Shown here piece after piece: positions 7,563 to 13,108 of a stretch of 16,613 nt of DNA (positions within the stretch are counted from its first letter, which is position 1; each line of letters starts with the position of its first letter). The stretch is from LC029 sp036676475. GTDB lineage: Bacteria > Bacillota > Bacilli > Aneurinibacillales > RAOX-1. Location: positions 1-16,613 of the forward strand of contig JAKFCU010000120.1 in assembly GCA_036676475.1 (NCBI GenBank). The letters run 5' to 3'. Both the position numbers and the translations under genes were made by a program. The notes under the pieces were generated by a model. That model was given only the letters and a program-made list of their open reading frames with translations. It did not search any database and was not told the DNA's origin.

Positions 7563-7624
7563 TTATTAATAGATTTAAATATAGTATATCACTATTATTA
7601 ATAGATTTAAATATAGTGTATCAC
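7548..7624. repeat. Tandem 32-bp repeats with GTGTATCAC boxes
   Basis: Two full units and the start of a third have a 32-bp period, each starting TATAGTGTATCAC followed by an AT-rich TATTAATAGATTTAAA stretch. The boxes are at 7552-7560, 7584-7592 (GTATATCAC) and 7616-7624. Each has partial dyad symmetry (GTG-N3-CAC). A spacing of about three helical turns puts the boxes on one face of DNA, typical of cooperative regulator binding at the mqo promoter. The regulator is unknown. Confidence 0.6.
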
Positions 7625-7708
7625 TTTAGTTCACGTAGGATCATAATCAACTCTATTCTACATGATCTTTCAAGATTCCCCAAGTTACCTTCAAACTAAT
7701 TTTCGCCG

Positions 7709-7777
7709 TTACTTGTGGTATGGTTCACCGTATCGGTTGATAGGGTAAATTAGTAATAGGTAAAGTTCAAAAGACAT
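7709..7777 (-). CDS. Candidate 22-residue peptide ORF
   Basis: A minus-strand ATG at 7777 opens a short frame MSFELYLLLIYPINR-YGEPYHK-stop. Its last eight codons coincide with repeat copy 3 and match, mostly with synonymous changes, the codons read from copies 1 and 2. There is no good ribosome binding site. It is either a relic of a gene whose 3' end recurs in the genome or a tiny peptide gene. I favour relic. Confidence 0.2.
   Translation of the reverse strand: MSFELYLLLIYPINRYGEPYHK
7710..7731. repeat. 22-bp repeat, copy 3
   Basis: The copy reads TACTTGTGGTATGG-TTCACCGT, the same orientation as copies 1 and 2. Differences from copy 1 fall mostly at third codon positions of the minus-strand reading Y-G-E-P-Y-H-K-stop. 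It lies upstream of the mqo control region, so copies 2 and 3 bracket mqo. Confidence 0.5.
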
Positions 7778-7810
7778 TTATTTTGTTTCAAATCAATTTC
7801 TCCCAAATGT

Positions 7811-7842
7811 CAAAAAGATCCCTAATTAAAGGGATCTTTTTG
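7811..7842. terminator. Bidirectional intrinsic terminator
   Basis: CAAAAAGATCCCT and AGGGATCTTTTTG form a perfect 13-bp stem with a 6-base loop and carry T runs on both strands. No intact gene lies immediately upstream on either strand. It may separate the tRNA transcription unit to the right (minus strand) from the mqo region. Confidence 0.7.
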
Positions 7843-8169
7843 TTTTGATGGCTATAAAAAAGTTATCGATGAAACTGTAGAGAGTGGAATAAAGCTTTTC
7901 TTGTAAGTAGCTGGATTTCAATCCCCTTATCAATACCGTTGCAACTATAAAAACACAGAGATGAATATTGATCGCTAACGGTAAAGCTTCCGATTTACCT
8001 CGAAAAAGGGGTCAGACCTAGCCTTGCATTAAACCTAATCTATGTATGGATTGTACACTGGTGTAAACGTAGGATACTACACTGCAACGGATCTTTAACG
8101 TTTTGTCCACGTTCAAGTCCTCACATAAGTCCCCGTAAACAATTGATACAACTGCGTTTGAACTATGTA
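7843..8169. other. Intergenic region after the tRNA cluster
   Basis: I see no gene here. It is the expected 3' trailer region of the minus-strand tRNA unit. A 33-base stretch at 7911-7943 reads on the minus strand like a single CRISPR-type repeat (starts GTTGCAACGGTATTG, ends GGGGATTGAAATC), but there is only one copy. Confidence 0.4.
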
Positions 8170-8245
8170 TGGTGGAGCATAGCGGGATCGAACCGCTGAC
8201 CTCTACACTGCCAGTGTAGCGCTCTCCCAGCTGAGCTAATGCCCC
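8170..8245 (-). tRNA. tRNA-Ala (GGC)
   Basis: This is a complete 76-base tRNA with CCA encoded. The acceptor stem GGGGCAT pairs with ATGCTCC, and the D arm is TTAGCTCAGCTGGGAGAGC. The anticodon arm is CTACA-CTGGCAG-TGTAG, giving anticodon GGC, and the T arm is GCGGTTCGATCCCGC. It is the last member of the minus-strand tRNA unit that starts at the promoter near 8480-8508. Confidence 0.95.
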
Positions 8246-8302
8246 AATTAAATGTGCCAATAGGCACCAATCTATATGAACTTCTTTCGAAGGATTAATT
8301 CA

Positions 8303-8378
8303 TGGTGCCGGCTAAAGGACTTGAACCCTCAACCCCCTGATTACAAGTCAGGTGCTCTACCAATTGAGCTAAGCCGGC
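8303..8378 (-). tRNA. tRNA-Thr (UGU)
   Basis: This is a complete 76-base tRNA with CCA encoded. The acceptor stem GCCGGCT pairs with AGCCGGC. The anticodon arm is CCTGA-CTTGTAA-TCAGG with anticodon UGU, and the T arm is GAGGGTTCAAGTCCTTT. It lies 57 bases upstream of tRNA-Ala in the same transcription unit. Confidence 0.95.
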
Positions 8379-8386
8379 TTATTTTC

Positions 8387-8450
8387 TGGTGGACGATGAC
8401 GGATTCGAACCGGTTAACAGCCGATTACTCCACCATTGAGCTACTGAGGA
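8387..8450 (-). pseudogene. Chimeric, shortened tRNA-Asn (GUU)
   Basis: The 5' part is a normal tRNA-Asn: acceptor TCCTCAG, D arm TAGCTCAATGGTGGAG, anticodon arm CGG-CTGTTAA-CCG with anticodon GUU. It then jumps directly to GTTCGAATCCGTC and ATCGTCCACCA. The variable loop and the 5' strand of the T stem are missing (64 bases instead of about 75). The 3' acceptor strand ATCGTCC cannot pair with TCCTCAG; it would pair with GGACGAT, as in a tRNA-Val of Bacillales. So this is a fusion of a tRNA-Asn front to a tRNA-Val tail, joined at the conserved T-loop sequence. It should not fold as a tRNA, although a strong promoter stands directly upstream. Confidence 0.75.
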
Positions 8451-8479
8451 ATGTTGTTTTATCCCTTTCGACAAAAAAG

Positions 8480-8508
8480 ATTATATGATGATTCAACGAT
8501 TTTCACAA
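8480..8508 (-). promoter_or_regulatory. Promoter of the tRNA unit
   Basis: On the minus strand TTGTGA (8503-8508) and a perfect TATAAT (8480-8485) are separated by exactly 17 bases, about 30 bases before the first tRNA. This fits a sigma-A promoter for the tRNA-Asn*/Thr/Ala transcript. Confidence 0.75.
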
Positions 8509-8534
8509 GAGTAAATTTGTGGTTGAAGAGGAAA

Positions 8535-8803
8535 CACCGTGCACCCATCCTAGATACGAATAACCAAGCGTTACTTGTGTCGTTAGCTCGAACCAGGCTA
8601 CCCCACGGCACATAGAAAGCTCCACTTATGGCTGCTTCCTTCCGGACCTGACCTGATTCATGGGTTTCTATTGCGTAGGACCCGCTTGTCAACACCACGT
8701 GCACAAGGCAGACCTCACATATTCGCACCGCAGATGGGAATTCAACCCCGCTAAGGCGGATTGCGGGTGACAGGGCACCGCCATCTCCCCATCTAGCACG
8801 GTA
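8535..8803 (-). ncRNA. ffs: Signal recognition particle RNA (Bacillus long type)
   Basis: This is the RNA core of the signal recognition particle; with Ffh it targets nascent membrane and secreted proteins. The hallmark apical loop GGTCCGGAAGGAAGC lies at about 8630-8650. It is preceded by the Alu-domain blocks GATGGCGGTGCCCTGT and CACCCGCAATCCGC near the 5' end, and followed by GTGCCGTGGGGTAGCCTGG and TTCGAGCTAA. The ends CCGTGC and GCACGG pair to close the long helix. The length of about 269 bases equals the Bacillus form rather than the short enterobacterial 4.5S RNA. Ends are set by the pairing and may be a few bases off. It usually lies near dnaX in Bacillus, but here it sits in a cluster of stable-RNA pieces. 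Confidence 0.93.
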
Positions 8804-8951
8804 TGTATGATTTAAAATTATGTCCCACAGATGCCGTCTTCCCATTTGTTTTTTCAACCCGCGCTCTCGCAGGTTGGTTTCCGCATGTTGACATTCCCGC
8901 GATCCCAGTCAAAGGAGTGGGCATGGCGTCTGTCCACAAATCTAAGAATCC
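8793..8951 (-). mobile_element. Remnant of an IS605-type right end
   Basis: On the minus strand, CCCACTC-CTTT-GACTGGG forms a hairpin (one mismatch) followed by ATCGCGGGAATGTCAAC. This is the layout of IS605/IS1341-type right ends, whose guide-RNA hairpin is followed by a TCAA cleavage site. One minus-strand frame is open across it for 52 codons (DAMPTPLTGIAGMSTCGNQP and onward). That could be a TnpB C-terminus or merely noncoding omega RNA. No tnpB body remains. It directly abuts the 5' end of the SRP RNA. Confidence 0.35.
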
Positions 8952-9025
8952 CTAAAAAACAGTACGGTTTAAAACATAAAGGAAATACGTACATCGCAGG
9001 ATATGTATCCTGTTAGGATGTTAAT
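8952..9025. other. Spacer with two small hairpins
   Basis: CAGGAT/ATCCTG with a 4-base loop (8997-9012) lies just past the tRNA-Arg remnant. A GTACG/CGTAC pairing with a long loop is followed by TGTTTTTT on the minus strand, a possible weak terminator. Confidence 0.3.
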
Positions 9026-9048
9026 TGGCGCGCTCGGAGGGATTCGAT
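9026..9048 (-). pseudogene. 3' end of a tRNA-Arg
   Basis: The minus-strand sequence TCGAATCCCTCCGAGCGCGCCA has a T loop, T-stem 3' strand, acceptor 3' strand CGAGCGC, discriminator G and CCA. This matches the 3' end of Bacillales tRNA-Arg, which ends GCGCGCCA. Nothing upstream supplies the rest of the tRNA; instead the 82-bp palindrome follows within five bases. It is a remnant of about 22 bases. The amino-acid assignment is an inference from the acceptor sequence. Confidence 0.5.
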
Positions 9049-9053
9049 TGGTG

Positions 9054-9135
9054 TACCTTGACATCAAGGGTTCCCCTGAAATTGGATAAAATTAATTTTA
9101 TCTAATTTCAGGGTTTAACCCTTGATGTCAAGGTA
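9054..9135. repeat. 82-bp palindrome at the rnpB break
   Basis: This is an almost perfect inverted repeat. Its arms start TACCTTGACATCAAGGGTT, then CCCTGAAATT, and meet at GATAAAAT-TA-ATTTTATC in the centre, with only a small internal loop (1 versus 3 bases) and one wobble. It looks like a MITE-like element or a transcription-coupled hairpin. Its right edge marks the point where the RNase P RNA sequence stops, and its left edge touches the tRNA-Arg remnant. Confidence 0.85.
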
Positions 9136-9407
9136 GGGAAAATTTGGGTTGCCCGCTCGTGGGGTTTACCTCGTTCCACCTTTCCCGTTTCCAGGAAAGC
9201 TTCGTCACTGTGGCACTTTCAGGTTATTCTCAGCATATCAAATGAATTGGACTTAGCATGATTTCACCGCCGTCAGTCGATACTAACATCAACTGCCCAC
9301 CCTTGCGGATGGCACGATCACTCCGGGCATCTCAGCGCCGGGCGAGCCTGGACTTTCCTCAACTTATGTTGGTACATAAGCCGCGACTACTCACCATTTC
9401 ATGTTAT
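9136..9407 (-). ncRNA. rnpB: RNase P RNA, class B, 5' portion only
   Basis: This is the 5' two-thirds of a Bacillus-type RNase P RNA, the catalytic RNA that matures tRNA 5' ends. It contains the hallmark GAGGAAAGTCCAGGCTCGCC, GCTGAGATGCCCGGAGTG, GAAAGTGCCACAGTGACG, GGTGGAACGAGGTAAACCCC and GAGCGGGCAACCCAAATTTT in the right order. Relatives continue with GGTAGGGG, the P15-P18 region and the P4 3' strand (ACA-AA-NNNGGCTTA). Here the sequence instead turns into the 82-bp palindrome, and the rest is absent from the window. Without the 3' P4 strand it cannot form the active site. Since this RNA is essential, there must be another copy, or the sequence is rearranged or misassembled. The 5' end is approximate. 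Confidence 0.85.
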
Positions 9408-9443
9408 GTCATTGTCTTTGTTCGATTTCAATCAGGATCGACT

Positions 9444-9555
9444 GCGAAAGTTAATTTATCATGAATCGGTGATTCATGTCATTAGTGAATGTTTTCCAAT
9501 AAACACTGTGCTGTGTTTGTTCAATCACTTCCAACAGCGAAATTTAATTTATCAT
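9444..9555. repeat. Pair of 19-bp direct repeats upstream of rnpB
   Basis: GCGAAAGTTAATTTATCAT (9444-9462) and GCGAAATTTAATTTATCAT (9537-9555) differ at one position and start 93 bases apart. A perfect 8-bp hairpin CATGAATC-GGT-GATTCATG (9460-9478) overlaps the end of the first copy. This lies upstream of rnpB on the minus strand and may hold duplicated promoter or regulatory sequence. Confidence 0.5.
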
Positions 9556-9669
9556 TTTTGCATGCTAAATGCAATCGGTTGTTATTTCCAGACATATCTC
9601 TAGATATCCTAAAAAAGCCTATTACAATCTCATATAGAATTCAGGCTAGGGCACTAATACACTAGAACC

Positions 9670-9990
9670 CAAGCAGTTCAATATTATTTAACCTTGGCCC
9701 TTAGAGGTATGAACCGCTCTGATTTTCCTACTCAAATCTAATCAAATCCACTCAAATAAGTAAAATGATTAGAAACGTCACACCTGAGTACTCATCTTAT
9801 CTCCGAATCAAAACCGTGAAGCTGTGTGAAGGTTTTGTCAGCAGGAACTCCATTTACCAGATGCGAATGGGCATCTTTGAGCCTCGAATGGAAAGGCATG
9901 GGTTCAAAGTTTAGTTAGTCCAAACGCGCTAGGAAAGCCGCTCCTAACTAGCCTAAGCTAGGCAAATAAAGGGTTTTTATTTTCTGCCCA
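9670..9990 (-). ncRNA. Candidate omega RNA (TnpB guide RNA)
   Basis: TnpB proteins use a guide RNA made from the 3' end of tnpB and the following right end. Here the roughly 290 bases after tnpB are non-coding and contain several hairpins: GCCT/AGGC at 9881-9897, GATGC/GCATC at 9860-9875, and CAAAACC/GGTTTTG at 9809-9837. This is inference from family knowledge. The exact ends, and therefore the guide bases just outside the element, cannot be set from the sequence alone. Confidence 0.4.
9730..9759. repeat. Three 10-bp repeats at the IS607 right end
   Basis: ACTCAAATCT, AATCAAATCC and ACTCAAATAA follow one another without gaps. One helical turn per unit suggests cooperative binding of the serine transposase TnpA. 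A related ACTTAAAT lies at the other end of the element. Confidence 0.55.
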
Positions 9991-11391
9991 TGAAATGTTT
10001 TGACCTACTTTCGCTTCGCCCTTATGGGTAATATTCTTTAGTTTGTGTTTGTATGTTTCAACATCTAATACATATCCTACCTTTTTAGCGATGTTGACAC
10101 CCGCATTGGTATCGCGCATGATTTCCATTCCGCAACGGACACAAACGAATTGACGAATAGAAGGTCCCTTCTTTTCCTTATGACCACATCCACAACATTC
10201 TTTTGTTGTGTTTCGCTCATTGGCAAGCAGATAGTGTTTGTTTATTTTGCGGGCTACCCACTCCAAGACCTTGCGAAACTCCCCTATTTTCTCTTGATTC
10301 AACATGCTGCGTTTCATAGGATCAAAGGGAGCTGTTCCGTTTGTAGGAGTATAGTCCCCTATAATCACCAAGTCATATCTTCGGTACAATTCATGCGCGA
10401 TCGTGTATAAAGCGGTCTTGGTTTGTTCTCGACGCTTATGATAAGCACGATTTAATGCACCATTGATCCGATTCCAACGGGGACTGTGAACGGTGTAGCG
10501 ATTTCCATGTTCGGTTTTTCGTGTGCGGTATTTCTTTTCACAAACATCTCGTTTGCTTTTGAGTGCATCTATTTTTTGGTCCCAGTACTTGATCATCGAT
10601 AGTTTTTGGAATTCCACGGTGTTTCCTTCGCGGTCCACACCGACAAAAAAGTTCTGATGATTAGGGTCCAAGGCAATCCAGCTGACATTCGATGGAATCT
10701 CGACTTTTTCTTCTTCCAAGACGGGTTTTGGAGGAAGTTCTTTTTCTTGCTTTTTAGCCAAATGGTACTGTTTTCGATAAACCGTCATTTCTTGTTTGAA
10801 TTCAAGTTCTTTGGGGGAGCAACGTTCTATAGTGAAAACCGCATAAAAACGATCTCCTTGCTGCTTGCACAATTGAAACGTCTTTAAAAGTTCGCCTTGT
10901 TGCAACTCGAACTTTTCTTGGAGAATACCCATGATCGAAGGATTCTTCTTTCCTTTTTCTTTGGGCATATGGGGGATATCACCCAAAGAAATAGAAATAC
11001 GCGTCCCTTCATTTTGTACCTCCCAACCTTTATTAGGCTCGTCAAAAACAAGACTAAACCATTTCTTTTTCCAACTGCGAAAGCGAGGATATTTGGTATT
11101 ACCCTCAAAGAAGTTTTGAAAGGATTTTTGTAGACGAGTCGCTGGTTCCTTTAGTACAGAAGAGAAAACGGTGCGTAAAAAAGAGTGCTTCTCTTTTAAA
11201 GAAACGCCATAGTTTCGTAAATTCCTGCCCTCTAGCAACTTTAATTGATTTCCATTTTCCTTATAATCCTTTTGAGCAGCGTCTAGCAATTGGTTATACA
11301 GCCAATTACAGATCTTGCTTTGCCCATCAAGAATGAGTTCATCTTCTTTAGAGAAATGCACTTCGATTTTTTTGTTATACATTAAACTCAT
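9958..11391 (-). CDS. tnpB: IS607-type TnpB RNA-guided nuclease
   Basis: This is a 477-residue TnpB, the transposon-encoded RNA-guided DNA nuclease related to Cas12. The RuvC-like domain has D242 in VSWIALDPNHQNFFVG and D427 in MRDTNAGVNIAKK. Between them a zinc finger has C399/C402 in ECCGCG and C417/C420 in CVRC. At the usual RuvC-II glutamate position (the IEDL-like motif) this protein has VIIGDYTPTNG, that is G345. A candidate replacement E392 lies in NERNTTKECC, 47 residues later and just before the zinc finger. Such a shifted glutamate is described for Fanzor and related TnpB proteins, so the enzyme may well be active. The N-terminal part (about 1-200) is the recognition lobe. The start is ATG at 11391 with GGGAGGTG six bases upstream. 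It follows tnpA by 33 bases and is probably co-transcribed. Confidence 0.92.
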   Translation of the reverse strand: MSLMYNKKIEVHFSKEDELILDGQSKICNWLYNQLLDAAQKDYKENGNQLKLLEGRNLRNYGVSLKEKHSFLRTVFSSVLKEPATRLQKSFQNFFEGNTKYPRFRSWKKKWFSLVFDEPNKGWEVQNEGTRISISLGDIPHMPKEKGKKNPSIMGILQEKFELQQGELLKTFQLCKQQGDRFYAVFTIERCSPKELEFKQEMTVYRKQYHLAKKQEKELPPKPVLEEEKVEIPSNVSWIALDPNHQNFFVGVDREGNTVEFQKLSMIKYWDQKIDALKSKRDVCEKKYRTRKTEHGNRYTVHSPRWNRINGALNRAYHKRREQTKTALYTIAHELYRRYDLVIIGDYTPTNGTAPFDPMKRSMLNQEKIGEFRKVLEWVARKINKHYLLANERNTTKECCGCGHKEKKGPSIRQFVCVRCGMEIMRDTNAGVNIAKKVGYVLDVETYKHKLKNITHKGEAKVGQNISWAENKNPLFA

Positions 11392-11424
11392 GTTTTCACC
11401 TCCCTTCTATACATTTTTTAAGCA

Positions 11425-12036
11425 CTATTCTTCGCAGACCAAAACTTCTTCAAATGCCTTTTTCAACTTTTTCTGTTTATGGCTTCTACTTCCGTACAAT
11501 CGGTTGCTAAACACCGTAATGATGGATAAGATATCTTCTACTAATTCCTGTTCATAGCTTTTGTCTTCTGTATAGTTGATAATCTCTATTTTAACTTGAT
11601 GAAAATCGCAAATTTGTTCGATGATTTCATAACCAAATCGAAGCAATCTGTCTTTGTAGTTGAGAACGACTCTTTCTACTTGATTGGATTGGACGAGAGA
11701 AATCAATTCTTTCAATCCTTTTTTGTTGTAATTCAAGCCGCTTCCAACATCTTGAATCACTCGAAAAGAGTAACCTTTCGCCATACAAAACTGGCTCACG
11801 TTTTCAACCTGCCTCTTGAGATCCTCTTTTTGGTCAGAAGAAGAGACACGGCAATAGGCCATCGTTATTTTACCTTGATTCGGTTCAATTTTTTTTATTT
11901 TGTTCAGTTCTTCTATCGTGTACCTTCTGTGTCCCCCGGTTGTTTTCATTGATTTTATCTTTCCTTCTTCTTCCCATCTTCTCAATGTACTTTGGTGAAC
12001 ACCAAGTAATTCAGCTGCTTGATTTATGGTATACAT
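11425..12036 (-). CDS. tnpA: IS607-family serine transposase TnpA
   Basis: A 203-residue transposase of the IS607 family moves the element by serine-recombinase chemistry. Residues 1-45 form a MerR-type helix-turn-helix (YTINQAAELLGVHQSTLRRW...TTGGHRRYT) that binds the element ends. The resolvase catalytic domain starts at about 57 with MAYCRVSSSDQKEDLKRQ, where S65 is the nucleophile, followed by VERVVLNYKDRLLRFG with the conserved arginines. The length is normal for the family and there is no frameshift. The ATG at 12036 has an AAGGAGG Shine-Dalgarno seven bases upstream. It is followed by tnpB on the same strand. The upstream 90 bases are AT-rich and contain the likely left end and promoter. 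Confidence 0.95.
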   Translation of the reverse strand: MYTINQAAELLGVHQSTLRRWEEEGKIKSMKTTGGHRRYTIEELNKIKKIEPNQGKITMAYCRVSSSDQKEDLKRQVENVSQFCMAKGYSFRVIQDVGSGLNYNKKGLKELISLVQSNQVERVVLNYKDRLLRFGYEIIEQICDFHQVKIEIINYTEDKSYEQELVEDILSIITVFSNRLYGSRSHKQKKLKKAFEEVLVCEE

Positions 12037-12132
12037 AAAAAACCTCCTTAACCAAATAATACTAAATTAAGAAGATTTTGTACATAAATTAAGTCAGATT
12101 TACTTAAATTTTTAAATACTGTTTCAGAACCC

Positions 12133-12441
12133 CCGAGGCGATTATTATGATTAAAAATGGTTGGATGGAACAACCCCCTCAAGTGGAAGTTTGGTGACTT
12201 TAGCGAGAGTATAGTTCGCCTTTACAAGGGTTCAGTGGACTAAACGGAACTCTTTGGTTTATCCTATCCTGAACTTATGCTCCCATTCGGAAAGTTGATG
12301 AAGCTTTAAGATTTACCGTGAAATGGGACGAGCTGAAGCATATCATATGAAAGGGAAGCTTTTTGGAGTAACAATCAGGGTGTAAAAATACAGATAGGAA
12401 GCAAACCATTCGCAAAGCTCTTTGTTGCCAATCATAACCGT
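12133..12441. other. Non-coding stretch between the IS607 element and the membrane-protein gene
   Basis: I find no gene with a ribosome binding site here. A minus-strand open frame crossing into the neighbouring gene (12275-12694) is only a shadow of that gene's other frame. No clear terminator for the membrane-protein gene is visible. The stretch may be decayed sequence at the insertion site. Confidence 0.4.
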
Positions 12442-13104
12442 CTAGGCACTTCTCATTGGATGGGGCAAATATAGAAGGTGAAACAATACAATCGTGACCC
12501 CTTCCAAACTCAGGATGTACCAAGGATGCGGACCCAGCACATCCAATAGGCTTCCCGCTGCGGGTTTTTCGATTAAAAATAGATAGTTTCCTCCGACCAG
12601 TATATTTATCCCATAAATCAATATCATATAGATATTTAAATAGCCTATCGTCCGCCACAGTGCCCGGTATGTTGGGCGGTAGCCCTTTGCCCAAGTGAAA
12701 TAAAAAATCGTCCAGAGAATCGCTGCATGGTTGAAAAAGAAATGGAAAAAGCGAAAGTGCGGGAAGTCATAAAATAAATCGGGAGTGATCAAAGCCATGC
12801 TCGCTCCGCCTAGTCCAGTGAAATACACAATCTCATACGCCCACCGTGCCTCCGTAAAAATCAGGATTAAGCAAAGGATGATACTTATGCTGCATAACTG
12901 AAAGGGTAAGCTGTAGGACAAGCTCCACTGCCCCGTATAGGCTGCCCATGCATGATATCCCAGTTCCAAGCTTATCATAGGAAAGCCCAAAAAATAGCGA
13001 AAGCTTTCATGCAGTTGATTTCGAAACTGGAAGATGAGGAATGAAATAAATGCAATTAGCCCTAACGTGACCAGATGGGTTAGGGAAAATGGAGTAAAAT
13101 CCAT
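12442..13104 (-). CDS. YwaF/TMEM164-like integral membrane protein
   Basis: A 220-residue membrane protein matches the TIGR02206 (YwaF-like) family, related to eukaryotic TMEM164. About six or seven hydrophobic segments are visible: TLGLIAFISFLIF, SLPFQLCSISIILCLILIF, AAILWTIFYFTW, IYMILIYGINILVGG and LEGVTIVLFHLLYL among them. Recognisable blocks are the LPFQLCS motif (C71), the RFFHFFFNHAAIL block (H126) and the late block LLDVLGPHPWYIL. The function in bacteria is unknown. The start is ATG at 13104 with AAGGAGG seven bases upstream. Small open frames end just before or within this ribosome binding site (see 13109-13276), suggesting possible translational coupling. It is transcribed on the minus strand. 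Confidence 0.85.
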   Translation of the reverse strand: MDFTPFSLTHLVTLGLIAFISFLIFQFRNQLHESFRYFLGFPMISLELGYHAWAAYTGQWSLSYSLPFQLCSISIILCLILIFTEARWAYEIVYFTGLGGASMALITPDLFYDFPHFRFFHFFFNHAAILWTIFYFTWAKGYRPTYRALWRTIGYLNIYMILIYGINILVGGNYLFLIEKPAAGSLLDVLGPHPWYILSLEGVTIVLFHLLYLPHPMRSA

Positions 13105-13108
13105 TCGC

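Larger units (their letters stand above)
9664..12132 (-). mobile_element. IS607-family insertion sequence
   Basis: A serine transposase (tnpA) followed by tnpB on the same strand is the IS607 layout. The sequence AGAACCC occurs at both 9664-9670 and 12126-12132, the expected kind of shared core for a serine recombinase, and I use it to set the tentative ends. Subterminal repeats are present on both sides: three 10-bp units of the type ACTCAAATCT at 9730-9759, and the related ACTTAAAT at 12102-12109. IS607 elements make no target duplication, so the ends need comparison with an empty site. Both genes look intact, so the element could be active. Confidence 0.7.

Noticed and set aside
7911..7943. 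CRISPR array
   Set aside because: Only a single repeat-like copy with no regularly spaced partners; kept only as a low-interest finding.
8018..8857. Open frames overlapping the tRNA and SRP RNA genes
   Set aside because: They run through stable RNA genes and have no coding features.
12275..12694. 139-codon minus-strand frame overlapping the YwaF-like gene
   Set aside because: It is the same strand in another frame, without a ribosome binding site, and the overlapping frame encodes a clear membrane protein.
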